Assembly: GCA_000320605.2 (NCBI GenBank)
Contig: KB445802.1
Span: 797,122-861,121 of the forward strand
Direction: 5' to 3'
DNA from: Gelatoporia subvermispora B
Taxonomy: Eukaryota > Basidiomycota > Agaricomycetes > Polyporales > Gelatoporiaceae
Length of the DNA: 64,000 bases
Shown: positions 23,546-35,461 of the stretch, piece after piece
Numbering within the stretch: position 1 is the stretch's first letter
How the letters are laid out: every line of letters starts with the position of its first letter
Translations under genes and position numbers: made by a program
Notes under the pieces: model-generated
What the model saw: the letters and a program-made list of their open reading frames with translations, nothing else
Told to the model about the DNA's origin: nothing
The model's database searches: none

Positions 23546-24887
23546 CGGGTGAGGATTGGAGGGCTGGGAGGAGAGATAAATAAATAGTGTCGTCGGCGTC
23601 TGGGCTGCGAGTGGCGGGAGGAGGGGGCTGATGGGCGTCGCCGGATGGGGAATCGACTCGACGCGGGGAGTTGCCGAATCTGAGCAGGAGAAGCCGCGAT
23701 TGAGTTTAGCTTTTTCGCCGGGGCGCACCTGCCCCTTCCGGCTAACACGCGCGCGGGGGCCAATCGCACGCCAGTCCGATTGCAGATGCAGATACCCGAC
23801 GCGACGCAGCGCGACTCGCCTGCCGAACCGGCGCCGGCCTCGCTAGCCCCGCGCGTATTTTTTGACTTTGCGCGGACGCGCCCGCCGCGCACCGTCCTGT
23901 CCTCGCGTACGCCATTGCGCTCACGCGAGCCTCCCACCGTCCCGCACAAACATCCCCCAGATATCCCCCCGTGGTCACGCCCGGCCCAGCGGGCAGCAGC
24001 CGGGACCCACAAGCCGTCCGTGACAGCCTGCGCTGCGCCGCCGCTAGCCGCATCCAGCACCCCACATCCCATGTACTTCGCCAGCCCTGCCCATGCGACG
24101 TCCCCTCCGCGCGCGGCACGCTAGCCGCGAAAGGCGCGCCCCCGCACCGGCCCTCGCAAAGCCTATTTCGCCCGGCCCGGCCCGGGGCGCCCGCTCCCTT
24201 GGCTCTCGAGTCTCCTGGCTCTCGGGCTGCCCTCTAGAGAGGTGCGCCGTGCACGGGCTGTGGCGAGCTGCCGTGCCCGCCGCACCGCAGGGGACAGACG
24301 CGGCGGGCGGCTGTGCTGCAGATGGGATTAGGCAGGAGCGCGCGATGCAAAGGAAAGGATAGTCTCGTCCCATCCGCCGGGCGCACCCATCACCACACAG
24401 TCCTAGCCAGCAGTCGCCCTCCATGCACCTGCCAGCCCCGCGCGCCGACGCTGGCCGCATCCCCGCGCGATCCCTCGTCCCACTGACTCCGTGCTCGACT
24501 CGTCGTCCCTCCTGGCTGATTGCCGCCGCCGACGCCTGCAGATCGCGCGCGCGCCAGAACCGCCGCGCGAGGCGTTGCGCATCGGGCTGTGTGCCTCCCC
24601 CGCGCGGACAGGCGCGGGGGCGGCGGCGGCGGCGGGGCCTCTGCCTTCGCGGGCGCGCCCAGCCGGGCCTCGACCGCGCCGCTGCGACGTGCGCTACCTG
24701 CCGGGCGCACACACACCTCGCCCAGCGCCGCGCGCCACGCACGCCAGCCCGTCCGCCCAGCTGGTGCGGCCCCTGCGGCCGTGCCCCTTTCCCGTCCGCC
24801 GATTATGGCGTGTGATGGCGATTGCAGACGCGGATTCGCACCGAGATCCCGCCCGATGCGCGGCGAAAGCCAATCTGCATCTCGCGC

Positions 24888-24930
24888 ACACGCCCACGCA
24901 CGCGCACACGCCCACGCACACGCGCAGACT
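24888..24930. repeat. CACGC-type simple repeat
   Basis: Alternating cgcacacgcccacgca-like units repeated about twice and a half, in the non-coding GC-rich interval. Confidence 0.7.
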
Positions 24931-27700
24931 GTATGCTATCAGGCGGGCGGGGCAGACGTCACCCCGCGCGCCACAGAAGGCCGCAGAGACATAATGTGTA
25001 GCTCACCCTGGCCCACCGCTGTAGCGACTGCAGGGGCCGCTCCGGGGCCCATCCGCTCGCACCGTCGCACTCGGAGCGCGACAGGCCAGACCGCGCTCCC
25101 ACAGGGCCTCGACACGCTCTCCAACGCGTCTTCCGTCGCCTCCTTCTTTGCGCCCCGCCTTTCATTTCATCTCGTCGCGCGCGCACTTGCCGGCCCTGAC
25201 GCAACCCTAACGCAAACGCGTACTCAATACGAGCCCCGCTCCCGCGAACGGCCCCTTGCGTACCGCGCGCCCCACCGGCGCCCGCCGGGCCTCCAACACA
25301 TGTATGTATGCACACGGTTCAATCTCCCGGGCCAGGCGAGCACTGGCGAGCAGGGCCAGCAGCAGATTACAATACAGCATCGGCACGCGCGCGCACCTCA
25401 GATCGCGCGCGGCCCAATCGCGGCGCGGCGAATGCAATCTGCATCGGCATCTGCATCGACGCGCGCGGCGGGTGAGATTCGCCAGGATTCGACACGACAC
25501 GGCGCGGTTTTTTGGCTTTCCCAAAGTGGAGGGCGTCTGAATTGTGTTTGAATGGCGATTGTGATGCGCGTGGGAGGAGAGGCTAACTGTGCGCGGCTTG
25601 ATATGCACTGTAGTGGGTTTTTGGAGTCTGCCCGAACTTTGAATTGCGATTGTGATTGCGATGCTCATGTGCGCGTGGGAGCCCAGGGCCAGCGGGCCGG
25701 CCGGCTGGAGAGCGAGATGGGCAGGGCGTGATCGACTGCCTTGCGCTGGTTTCGTGTCTGTTTCTATACATGTCGCTCGCGCTCGACGCGCGTTTGCGGC
25801 GATCCTGGCGCACGCACGACGGAGGGGCCATCGCACTGCACACTGCACACTGCACGGGCCGTCCAAGCCGCCTCAGAGTCGTCGTCGCCGACCGGGGATC
25901 ATCGCTATACACACCCCGCCCTCCTCCGTCCAGGTACGTGTCGTGCGCACCGGCCGATCCCGCGCCGGCCTGGTCGTAACTGCAAACGTACAGGCAAAGC
26001 ACGGTATTCCGGGAGCGCACTACAGTTGTGCGGAGCCCGGCCTCGGCCTGCCTCCACGTTACGCAGCGGTTCGAATGGTGTGCGGCGGGCTATTGGCAGC
26101 GCGCTGGGCGCTCGATATTCGTATTCATTCGCCGTCGCGGGGCAGCGCACGATCGGATCGAGCATGACAGCGGTACGTATGCATGCGCTCTAGAGTGCGC
26201 CCGCTGCATCGAGCAGTCGGGAGACCGGACCCGGCGCGCACCCCGTTTCAGCCCGCGTTGGCACTGTCTGTCTCGCCCTGGCACGATGTGCCATCGCGAG
26301 CTTCCCCTCGTCCGACGGGCGCCTGCGACCGCCCAATTGCACGCCGCGCGCCGAGCCGGACATTGCGCGCGACGCCGTGCATGACGATGAGCCAAAGCCA
26401 AGGCCCGGGCGATAGGTGCGCCCCACTGCAATGACACGTTACGCGCCCCGGCCAATCGCGTGCGCGGCGCGCCTCTCCGCACGCGCGGCAGCGAGCACCG
26501 GACACTGGACATCAACTGTGGACCATTCGATGCGGGGAACTTGGCATCGCCCGCGCGCTCCTGCGTCCGCGGCGCACCCCCGCACCCGCTTTCCTTCCCC
26601 TTTCGGGCCCGCGTCTCTCCCCGCGCCTGCGCCAGGGCAAGGGTTGCGGCGCGGACGCTGGCATGGCGGGTGTCCGACGTCCATCGCCTTCGCCACTTGA
26701 TCTCTGATCTGAGGGCTGCGCCACCGTTGGCAGCGTCCATGCAGCGCGTCGGCCCTGCGGGCCTAGTGCAGCCGGTATATTTTGGGTTTGCTCGCTGGTT
26801 GGGCACTGCATGGAGTCCTGGCCGCCGTGGTTCCGAGCGGAATGTCAGTGTCTTCCGCCGGGCGTGCAGTGATCGAGTAACAGCGATCGAGTAATTCGCA
26901 ACAATTGCAGCAGTCCCAGCGATTCTAGCAGTTCTAGCACTTCCGGCAGTTCGAACAGTTTCAAAAAATCCAGTAGTGACGGCACCCGCTTATTGTCGAT
27001 TCCATTCGATTGCGCTCGCGTTCGCACTCGCACTCGGAGCACATGCTCGCGTTGCGAGACCTCACGTCACCGCTCCTCCTCCTCCCATGCGCGCCCGGGC
27101 CCGCGCTCCAGCCTCCCAGGCGTGCCGTACACACCGTGGCAGACCATCACGATCCGCCGTCCCAATCACCTCGCCCGTCTCAGTCTCAGCACTTCCCCCC
27201 CTCCCACCGCACCCGGCCACCACGCCCGGCGCACTGCACGTACCGCGCGCAGGGAGACCACCCGCAGCCGCAGCCGCGCCCGCGCCAGACATCCGCGTCC
27301 GAAGCTGGCGCCCCGCGCGCACGCTGCCAGGCGCACTCCGCAGGTCCAAGCCCAAAACTCGCAACCTGGACGCCCTGGGACCAGGGCACGAGGCCGCGCT
27401 TCCCCCCGGGCCAGGGCAGGAAGCCGCACGAAACGGGCAGCGCTGGGCTCGGAAAGCATCGCGGGAGAAGCCCCGGGCGCGCCCGGCGCCCACCCAGCCC
27501 CCTGCGTCCGCCCGCCGCACAGCGCGCGCGGCCAGGCGGGCCTCGAAGCGGCGGTGCGCGGCTGCGCTGCGATTCGCGCGTGTGGTGGCCAGGCAGGCAG
27601 GCAGGGCAGGCAGAGCACCCGCGTCCCCGCGGGGTTCTGCGGGGCCCAATATTTGCAACGCGAGCGGCGCGGCCGCGCGGGGCCTGATTCAATTGTGCAG

Positions 27701-27722
27701 CGTGCGTGCGTGCGTGCGTGCG
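27701..27722. repeat. GTGC microsatellite
   Basis: About five and a half perfect tandem GTGC units inside the GC-rich upstream region of the WOPR gene. Confidence 0.85.
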
Positions 27723-29550
27723 GCTTCGATCCTGCGGCACGGTGCGGTGTGCGTACCGCGGGCTCTGTATGCATGCCTGCCTGCCTGGCTACTGGCAGCG
27801 CGCAGCGAGGTGTCGCAGGCGCCAGGGCACATCGTCATCGCCGTCATCGTCCTCGCGTGCTCGGTTGTCCACACCGTGCCGCGCAGAGTGCGGGATACTG
27901 CCCCCGAGCCGCTGCGCTGGCCGACGCATCGGGAAACACCGCGCACCGCGGGACGCATCTTGTCGCATGCGCGGGGCCCGGGGCCCAGCTGGTAGCGCGC
28001 GGAGCCTCGAGCCCCGTCACCGTCGCGAAGGAAGCCACGGGGATTGCACCAGCGAACACTGAATGCGCTGAACGGATGCACCGGCCGGCGATAGCGATTC
28101 AGTGATAGCAGCAACCAGGGGTGCTGGAGACGACTCACGGGGCAGCGGGTGGGCAGCGGACCGCGCGTGCCTGGACGCATCGATGAGGTCATGGCCGCCG
28201 CGGCGAGTGCGAACGCACACACTCACGTCCACTGTGTCCCAGCACCTACCCGATATCGTCCTCCCGTTCGCATTCACGGGCGACGGCGTCTTGCCAGCGA
28301 CCTGCTGTTTCCAGCCCGCCGAGCCGAGCTGGCCAGCAGCTTGCACATCTCGCCGCAGCCCTGCGCGCCCGCCGGAGCAGACTGGGCAGCACCGCGGACG
28401 AAAATGGCAACTGTCCCTGCCCCGCAGGCGCGCGTTCCCGCGAAGCGCGGCGTCCCGCCACACCGCCCACGCACGCAGTTCATACGATCTTAATACTCAG
28501 TACGCACGTCCCTGCAGCCCGCATTAATCGCCGGCGTCGGAGACTCGGACAGCGCGAGATGAACGGGGGAATGCCGCGCGTTCGAGGGTCCCCACGTTGC
28601 GCGTTGCGGTGGCTGGGCTGCAGCGCGAATGGAAGGTGCGCGTCTGCCCTCCTGCGCGTCTCTGCGTATTGTCTGCGTCTGATCTTGCCCCGCGCGGGCC
28701 TGGGCCTGGCCGGGCCCGCGACGAGCAAGAACGCAAGACCCGCCAGTACGTACGACGAAGCCCGCGCGAGCAGCACTCTGGACCGGGCGCCATCCACACA
28801 CGGGACGTTGCGCGTGCGACGGCATGCGCGGCGCCGCTCGACACTCGACGTGCGCGGACTTGGACGTTAAACGGTTAACTGGACGAGTACGCGGGCCTGC
28901 GCCAAGCTGCCGTCCCCGGGGCATGGCGCAGCCGCGTCGTATCCGGCACAGTGAACGGTGTACGACGCACCACGAGCCGCGGCGCGTCGTCCGCTGTATT
29001 GTGTCGAATATCGAATTTCGAGTGTCACGACGTGCGTCCTGCGGGCCTGCGGCGGCGCGGCGAAGCTCGCGATTACGGGTTGCACCGCGTCCTGCGTCCC
29101 GCAGAACGTTCCGCGTTCCACAATCCACAGTCCACGTTCCACGTCCCACTTCCGCGGACGCGTGGCGTTGCCAGCTTCGCAGTGGCACTTCGTGCTTCGC
29201 TGGAGTCTCGGATGCTCTGATGCCGCGCACAACCTCCGGTATCGCTGCTGGGGGGCGGAGCAGAAACGCTCGAGAGAACGCGGCGGAGAAGAGCTGGGAT
29301 GTCATCATTAGGCAATCGTTGTGTAATGACATGAGCCACCGAACGGTGGCCGGTAACCATTGAGCGGTAAATGTACTGTATTGACCTGTTCGCCGCACCT
29401 GCACTTGATCGCGCCGAGGCGAGCGGACAGAAGGAATCTAGGTTGAGGGGGGTGGGTCGATGGGGCCATGTACGGTGCAGCACACGGGCGAGCTGCTCTC
29501 CTTCCGCGCGACTGCCCAAATGAACAGACGGCGCCGATACGCCGTTCACA

Positions 29551-32500
29551 TCACTCGTCGGACTCCACGAGATGTTCTGCCAATTCGTCAGCACGCCAAC
29601 GAGCCCACGGCGCGGGGCCCACGCACCTTCCAGGGGAAGGACGACCGGCTTGTAGTCGGGGATCTCTGCGTAGTGTGTACGCCCACGGAACGTATAACGT
29701 ACTCGGAGCGTTTTTGCTGCCGCGGGCACGGGATCGTAGAAGCCCTGCAGGCCGGCCTGTGTATGCCCCGTTTCCCGTCAGCACAACCGTCAGCATAACG
29801 AGAGCACGCCGCCGTCGACGCAGCAAGCGAGCGACGACGACCGAAAGAACAGGCCGATGAACAAAACGGACAAAGTTGTGTCAATCCGGGGGACACGGGC
29901 ATGATGGATCATTCATGATCGTGCGATCGCGAGGGCGAGGGCGCGGAAATCTGGGCAGTGGCAACGGAAAGATGGGCACGACCTGCCCGACGAAGCAGCG
30001 GCGACTCATGATCGAGATCGCGCCGCTTACGCCGCGTCCATTTCTGATCCTCCCTCGCCCAAATGTAAATCTGCATCTCCCAAATCCGTCTGGGCTTCTA
30101 CCGCGGCGCTTCCAGGGGCGCGTCCCATCACGCGTGGGCCCATCGCTCCCTGCGCGCACGCCTGATAGACTCGGCGTGTATGGACTTGCTCGCCGTTCCC
30201 ATGTTCATATGCCGCCAACACAGCGCGGCCCCTACCCTCTGCGAGCGATCGTCCATGGACTCCAGGGACGCGTGCACCTCGCCCCGCCTCGCGGGCTGCA
30301 CAAAACAGCATCTAGAGCCCGGGCCCGCGCGTGCGGTACCTGCATCTCTAGCTCTTCTCCTCGCCCGCATTTCCAAGGCCCAGCCCTATCGTCCACGCTC
30401 CAATGTCCCAGCACAGCGGAGCGGCGGAGTGCGGGTATTGAATGGGCCAGCCCCGGAGCGTGGCTCGCGCTCGCAGATCGCCCACACACGCGGGAAGGCC
30501 CTTCCCAAGTCCCGCCCGATGTTCGAGAGGAAAGGTAGAATCGAGACCGACCTTGTCACCCCGCGGGATGTACACCTGGCTCTTACTCACGAGCGCCTGC
30601 AGCGGCACGGTCACATCCACGTCCAGGCCCTCTGTGCCCTCGTCGCGCTCGGCCGGGCCGTACGTCGCCTCCTGGATGGTCAGCCCTGTCCAGCATCCGC
30701 GTCGGTTAGCAAATAGCAAATGGTGTCACTCTGAACGGTCGTAGAAAAGGACGCACCGTCGCAGGCGGTCTCGGCCTGCATGTGCCGCCGAGCCGTCTCT
30801 TGCAGCAGGTGCGTGGTCTCCTTTGACTCGCGCAGCAGGTCGGCCTTGTCCTCGCGCAGCTCGCGCCGGACCTTCTTGAAGTATCTGCGAGTGAGGTAAG
30901 ACGCGGGTGAGTCGCCCGGCAAGAGATCGCAGCTGAAGGCATGAGACGCACTCGAGTCTTCGCCGCCGCTGGCGCGGCCTGAGGATAAACGCATACGAGA
31001 ACGCGAGCGTCGCCGAGGGCACAATGCCCGTCAGCAGCGCGAGGAACGGCTCGCGCTCGTGCGAGAGGCATATCGGGATCGAGTACGACTGTCCGAGATA
31101 CGCCAGCCTGAACCGTCCAATCAATCCCGCCGTCCTCCCAAACCACACGCATAAACTCACTCAAGATTCAGTGTGACGCCCTCCAGGCCGAGCGCGACAC
31201 TCGCCCCGACGGCCTTGTCGTCCCGCCGCCACTCGCCGCCAAACACCCAGCTCAGGCCGGTGAGGATGCCGAGCTCCACCGCGGCGCGGCACGTCACGCC
31301 GAGCTCGAGCAACCCGAGCACGACCTGACCGCTCAGGCTCGTCTGCAGCCCGGCGAGGTTGAGCCCGAGTGTCCACTGGCGCACGCCACGCGCGAGCCCC
31401 GACGGCGAGGGAGGGCGCATGCCCAGGTCGAGCGTCTCCTCGTCCACCAACGCGGATTCGGAGCTGACATCGAACAGCGCGCCCGAGGAGAGCGAGATGC
31501 TCGTGATGGGCATCATACCGTTCCATTGCGCGTTGATGTTACCCTGTAGCGGGCTGTTCTTGAACAGCCGCCGCGAAAAAGTGGCGTTTAGCCCCGGTAA
31601 GTAGGATAGTAAGGAGGGAAGGGCAGGTTCGGGCGAGAGAGGGCGCTTTGCGATGGTCGCGCCGAGAGAAATCGTGTTGTCGCTGTCGTTGAATGTCGTC
31701 CGAAGTTTGAGTGGCGTTAGTCCCAGGAGGGATGCTGTGCCCTGCACGAGAGATGTCGCATCAGGGCTCTAGGGATGTGAGCAACTGATCCGCAAACCTC
31801 AAAGTTCAGGCGGGGAGAATACTGGTGTCGGATTGTTCCTGACACTGTCCCACGACGGATCAAGTTGGCACCCGTAGTCGATGCGGCGCCTGTCAGTACG
31901 AAGGAAGTTTGCGGGCTCAGTTTAGTCTGATGACTATGTGTGAGACGCCTGAAAAAATGTCGAGAGACTGTTAACGCACGTTGATGCTATGGCGGATACT
32001 GAATCTGTCTCGGTGAATGCCATTCACTCTGGTCAATATTCGTCGACCCAGAGAGTCCCATCGGCCGTAGAAGTAGTTCTCGTCTTCTTCGAACAGAGAA
32101 CTAGCATCGACACCAATGGTCATCCGCCCCTTAGAGCGGATGAGGCCTTCAACGCGGGCCCGTTCTAGCTCCTGCTGAGCGGTTTTCAAGGCATGTTCAA
32201 TCTGTGTGCATATATGCAATCAGTAATTCACTAAGGGCCTGAACCTGGATAGCGAACTTGGTCATATGGAACATTACTGAGGTCCGCAGACTTTGCTAGC
32301 TTGAGTCCTTCCGCGCCTACGCTGACGCACTGTCAGCCCGGGAACCTCCCTCATAAGGTGCACAAACCTAAGGCATCATATGCCCGCCTGATACGCTGTG
32401 AGCGATTGGCCACGCATATAGTACTAGAAATCTGTGTACCTGCTCACTGGGTCGGACAATACTACCGAGATTCTGGGTCAGCATACAGTCAGTCGAATCC

Positions 32501-32785
32501 GAGTGTTCTCGCATACCCTCGTACGCCTTCTGAATCTCCAGAAAGCGCTTCGTCGCGGTGGCTTTTGTCTCGTCATTATGCTGTTTGTCTGGGTGGAAGA
32601 CGACAGAGAGCTGTCTATAGCGGTCGCGGATCTCCTGGTCGGACGCAGTAGGAGGCAAGTTCAGAACCGTACTGGACAGGCGTCAATACTCGCGAAGAAC
32701 CAGAGTTCGGCAAAGCGCACTAGTAGAAGCTTTCGCCTATGGGACTGTCTGAGGCATCCCCGTTTTCGTGGAGCCCGTCCGGCAT
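29551..32785 (-). CDS. DNAJC11-type J-domain protein (mitochondrial outer membrane / MICOS-associated)
   Basis: Homologue of animal DNAJC11, a J protein linked to the MICOS complex and cristae shape. Start ATG at 32783-32785 (MPDGLHENGDAS...); a 49-base intron (32720-32672) leads into the J domain LPPTASDQEIRDRYRQLSVV with the HPD motif at VVFHPDKQ. Then come AEGLKLAKSA, GRMTIGVDASSLFE, and the beta-rich DUF3395-like domain (FVLTGAASTTGANLI, LLGLTPLKLRTTFND, LAYLGQSYSIPICLSHERE). A helical segment RYFKKVRRELREDKADLL follows, then VDVTVPLQALVSKSQVYIP, and finally AGLQGFYDPVP, RVRYTFRGRTHYAEIPDY and the ending LPLEEHLVESDE. Splicing around the end of the J domain (32370-32520) is unclear to me. 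The intron before the penultimate exon (29757-30551) is 795 bases, far longer than the others (about 50). Confidence 0.9.
29757..30551 (-). other. Exceptionally long (795-base) intron of the DNAJC11-type gene
   Basis: The coding sequence stops at ...VYIPRGDK (donor gtcggt after 30552) and resumes with AGLQGFYDPVP (acceptor cacag before 29756). Family members have these two blocks adjacent, so nothing need be encoded between. The interval is GC-rich like the WOPR upstream region and holds open frames on both strands without domains. Confidence 0.75.
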
Positions 32786-33160
32786 CCCGCTGACAAATTT
32801 TTGCTACACTTTGTGCGAATGGACGAGAGGCGGATGGAGGCAACTGCACGAGCAGGCCAGGCGGTCTGAATGACGCCTCCCAGATCAGGCACGTGTAATA
32901 CAGCGCAAGACGAGGCGCAGCAGACGCCCAATTTAATTAGTCTTTTGAATTGTTGTGTCGCGTAAGTCCCAGTTAATTTCCGCGAAAGCCGCGCAATGAA
33001 ATTCGGCGCCTGGCAGATAGCCTAGAAAGGCATTATTGGCGATATTAGTGACAGCATAATGAGCGTGCGCCCGTGTGGCTGCACGCGGCACCACGGAGGC
33101 TCGCGGCCATTCCTTTCGTAAATGCCCGCTCGTTGACTCGCCCGACGAACGAGTGCCACG
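32786..33160. promoter_or_regulatory. Bidirectional promoter, DNAJC11-type / DUF155 genes
   Basis: 375 bases between divergent start codons; both encoded proteins belong to mitochondrion- or membrane-associated families. No individual element is clearly recognisable. Confidence 0.45.
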
Positions 33161-35268
33161 ATGTCGTCGGCTCTTCCAACTCAACGTAGTCAGCAGCAAG
33201 TGGTGGTGGCGGCGGCGCAGCCCGTCAAGACGCGTGGTGCAAATCGCTCGACCAAGGTCGCAGGGAAGCTCAAGGTCTTGCCCGACCAGATCGAACCAGA
33301 GCTCCCGGGCAAGAGTGTCGTCGCGCCAGCTCCGCCGAAGGACGCAGAGGAGGCGGAGGGCTCTGCAACACTCGAGGAGAGCGAGGACGAGGATGGCGAT
33401 GACGAGGAGGAGCCAGATGAAGTCGAGGTGCGCGATGTAATGCGCTTTGCATTGATCCTGCCTAACGTGCTCGCGTCCGCGCTCGGTCTGAATGGAGCAT
33501 AGGTGTACAACCAGATTGATCTCATACCCGCGGGCACTGCGCGCAGGGATGCCCTACGCCTGACCAAGAGAAAGGCCAAGTCCCTGCCGAGGGTGACTGC
33601 GTATGCCACGGCGAGGTACGTCCGCAACTTGCCCATTCAACGCGCTGCCCGCTGTACACTTGGTTGACAACTCTGCGCCGCCAACGCTGTCAGCTCATAC
33701 CGCTTCCCGGACCTTATGAAATTCTTCAACGCACGTCGGAATTCGTACTACACGAACCCGCGTATTATCGATGATGTCATTTACACACCCTACGTGTACG
33801 ACCCGCACCCCGAGGACCAAACCTCCCCGCAGCGTCGCGTGCACTTCCAGTCGCACTCACAGGGGGGCCAGGATCAGACAGGTGATCTCCTCGGCGTGCC
33901 TGAGCTCGCGCCCGGCGAGGCGACCCAGAACGGCGCCGCTGATGGCGACCGCGCGAAAAGCAAGAAAAAGAGCAAGTTTGCAGAGACGCCCACAGAGGCG
34001 GAAATCTTCATGTTCCGCTACGGCACCGTGGTCATCTGGGGCATGACGGAGGCGCAGGAGAAGCGTTTCCTTTCTTCCATGTGGGTGCAACGTTTCGGCT
34101 ACGTCTGTCTGATGAGCTGATGGACTACGCAGAAAGCGCTTTGAGGTGGACAGACTAGGTACTTCCAGTCACATTGTGACTGCATCGAGGGTATTCACGA
34201 ATTTGCAGCCCCGCATGATGTCGAGATGGAGGACCTCAACTACTACTACGCGAATTACAGCAGGTAGTGGTATATTTGTTGCGCATTTATTTTCTGCTGA
34301 CATCCGCCCAAGAATTTACAATGATGTGATCACGTTACGAAAGGGATCCAGTTACATGTAAGCAAACGCGCCAAAGATGGTCATATGGCAGTGTCATGAT
34401 TTACCTTCGACGCACAGGACCAAAATGTCGTTGTCGCATGCCCTTTCTCAGTCTGTGAAGATTTCGCTGGTAAGCCATCATGACTCACGGGGACGCGTGA
34501 TTGCTGATATCTGCCGCCTCTTCGTCGTCACATGGTGCCGCTCTTCGCCGCAGTTTGAGGAACTGATCTCGTCGACTATCGAAGAAACGAAGGATATCCC
34601 CGAGATTATTAGCGAAACAGGGAAAATTGGCATGCCACATAAGGGTAGCGTATCTTGGGCTCTTCATCGCCATTCAGTGCAGTCTGCTGATGACCAGACG
34701 CTGCACATGGCAGAAATCATGAAGAAGATCGGGGAACTTTTCCTGTTAAGGACAAATATCAATTCAGTTGGCTCTGTTCTCGATTCTCCCGTGAGTCGTT
34801 GTCGGCATTCCCCCGATCTGTGCTAACTGATGTCCGCCCGCAGGAGGTCTTCTGGGTATGTCAAAAATTTTCAATCACCGCCGGTTGATAGATTGTGACA
34901 GATGTCTGCCATAGACATATCCTGATCTGCAGCCGCTGTACGATGCAGCGCGCAGCTATCTTGAGATTCCGCAGCGTATCAACCTGCTAAACACGCGCGT
35001 GGAGGTCAGTTAGGCTGCGCTGCCAACTTTGACTGCGTATCGTTCTGATCGGGCGTCGACCCGTCTGCCAGGTACTGCAAGACATGCTGCAGCTTCTGAA
35101 GGAGACCGTGTCAAGCCGTCACGCGGAGCGCCTAGAAACCATCGTTATTGCTCTGATTGTCGTCGAGATTGGTGCGTCGCATTGTGGTCCCAGTCAGCCA
35201 GCTCCCCTGAAAATGTCTCGCTTGTAGTTCTTGGTATCGTTACCATCATCGTGGACCTATTTTCATAA
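33161..35268 (+). CDS. DUF155 family membrane protein (RMD1 / Sif2 / RMND1 type)
   Basis: Member of the DUF155 family (yeast Rmd1/Rmd8, fission yeast Sif2, animal RMND1). Some members act in mitochondrial translation; others have unknown roles. About a dozen small exons. Exon 1 is 33161-33427 (Ala/Glu-rich, acidic stretch before the first intron). Next come VYNQIDLIPAGTARRDALRL, SSYRFPDLMKFFNARRNSYY, DVIYTPYVYDPH, then AEIFMFRYGTVVIWGMTEAQ (the DUF155 core). Exons encoding KRFEVDRL, VEMEDLNYYYANYSR, KMSLSHALSQSVKISL, EIMKKIGELFLLRTNINSVG and TYPDLQPLYDAARSYLEI follow. The C-terminus IVIALIVVEIVLGIVTIIVD is a single membrane anchor. Exon 34844-34855 is only 12 bases (EVFW). Lacking a clear presequence, this copy looks like the Rmd1/Sif2 branch rather than RMND1. 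Confidence 0.88.
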
Positions 35269-35461
35269 GACGAAGGACTTGCACTTACGTTTTGTACATG
35301 GCATCTGTTCGCATCATGCACGACCTTGTATATTACATCAATTACATGGAGGGTATATCCGTTTTGACTTTATACAACTCGTAACGACTTTCGATCCAGA
35401 ATGTCAATTGCACCCGTATGCCGAGACAGTCAGTAGGTATACGCGCGTGGTGCAAGACTCG

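Larger units (their letters stand above)
23431..29550. other. 6.1 kb GC-rich region upstream of the WOPR gene; no supported protein-coding gene
   Basis: The interval lies between the WOPR start and the 3' end of the DNAJC11-type gene, both on the minus strand. Very long open frames exist on both strands (for example 24520-25551, 26976-27995, 26993-28105 and 28490-29404). They overlap massively, are dominated by Arg/Ala/Pro/Ser, show no domains, and lack in-phase splice chains, so I treat them as chance. Simple repeats include a CGCACA/CCACGC run at about 24888-24930, CACTGCA units near 25836-25856, AGGC units near 27590-27610, GTGC units at 27701-27722 and GTTCCAC-like units near 29110-29150. 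CCAAT motifs recur (for example 23759, 26451). A long 5' leader, distal promoter elements or a non-coding transcript are all possible. Confidence 0.55.

Noticed and set aside
24888..24930. Possible CRISPR-like or satellite array
   Set aside because: Only a short simple-sequence run without spacers; the organism is a eukaryote.
23287..29404. Very long open frames on both strands (for example 24520-25551, 26976-27995, 28490-29404)
   Set aside because: They overlap in several frames at once, are dominated by Arg/Ala/Pro/Ser and have no domains or in-phase splice chains. High GC makes stop codons rare. The only real coding part in this stretch is the WOPR first exon.
29876..30538. 220-codon plus-strand open frame inside the long DNAJC11-type intron
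   Set aside because: Arg/Pro-rich, with no recognisable domain and no splice context; probably chance in GC-rich DNA.
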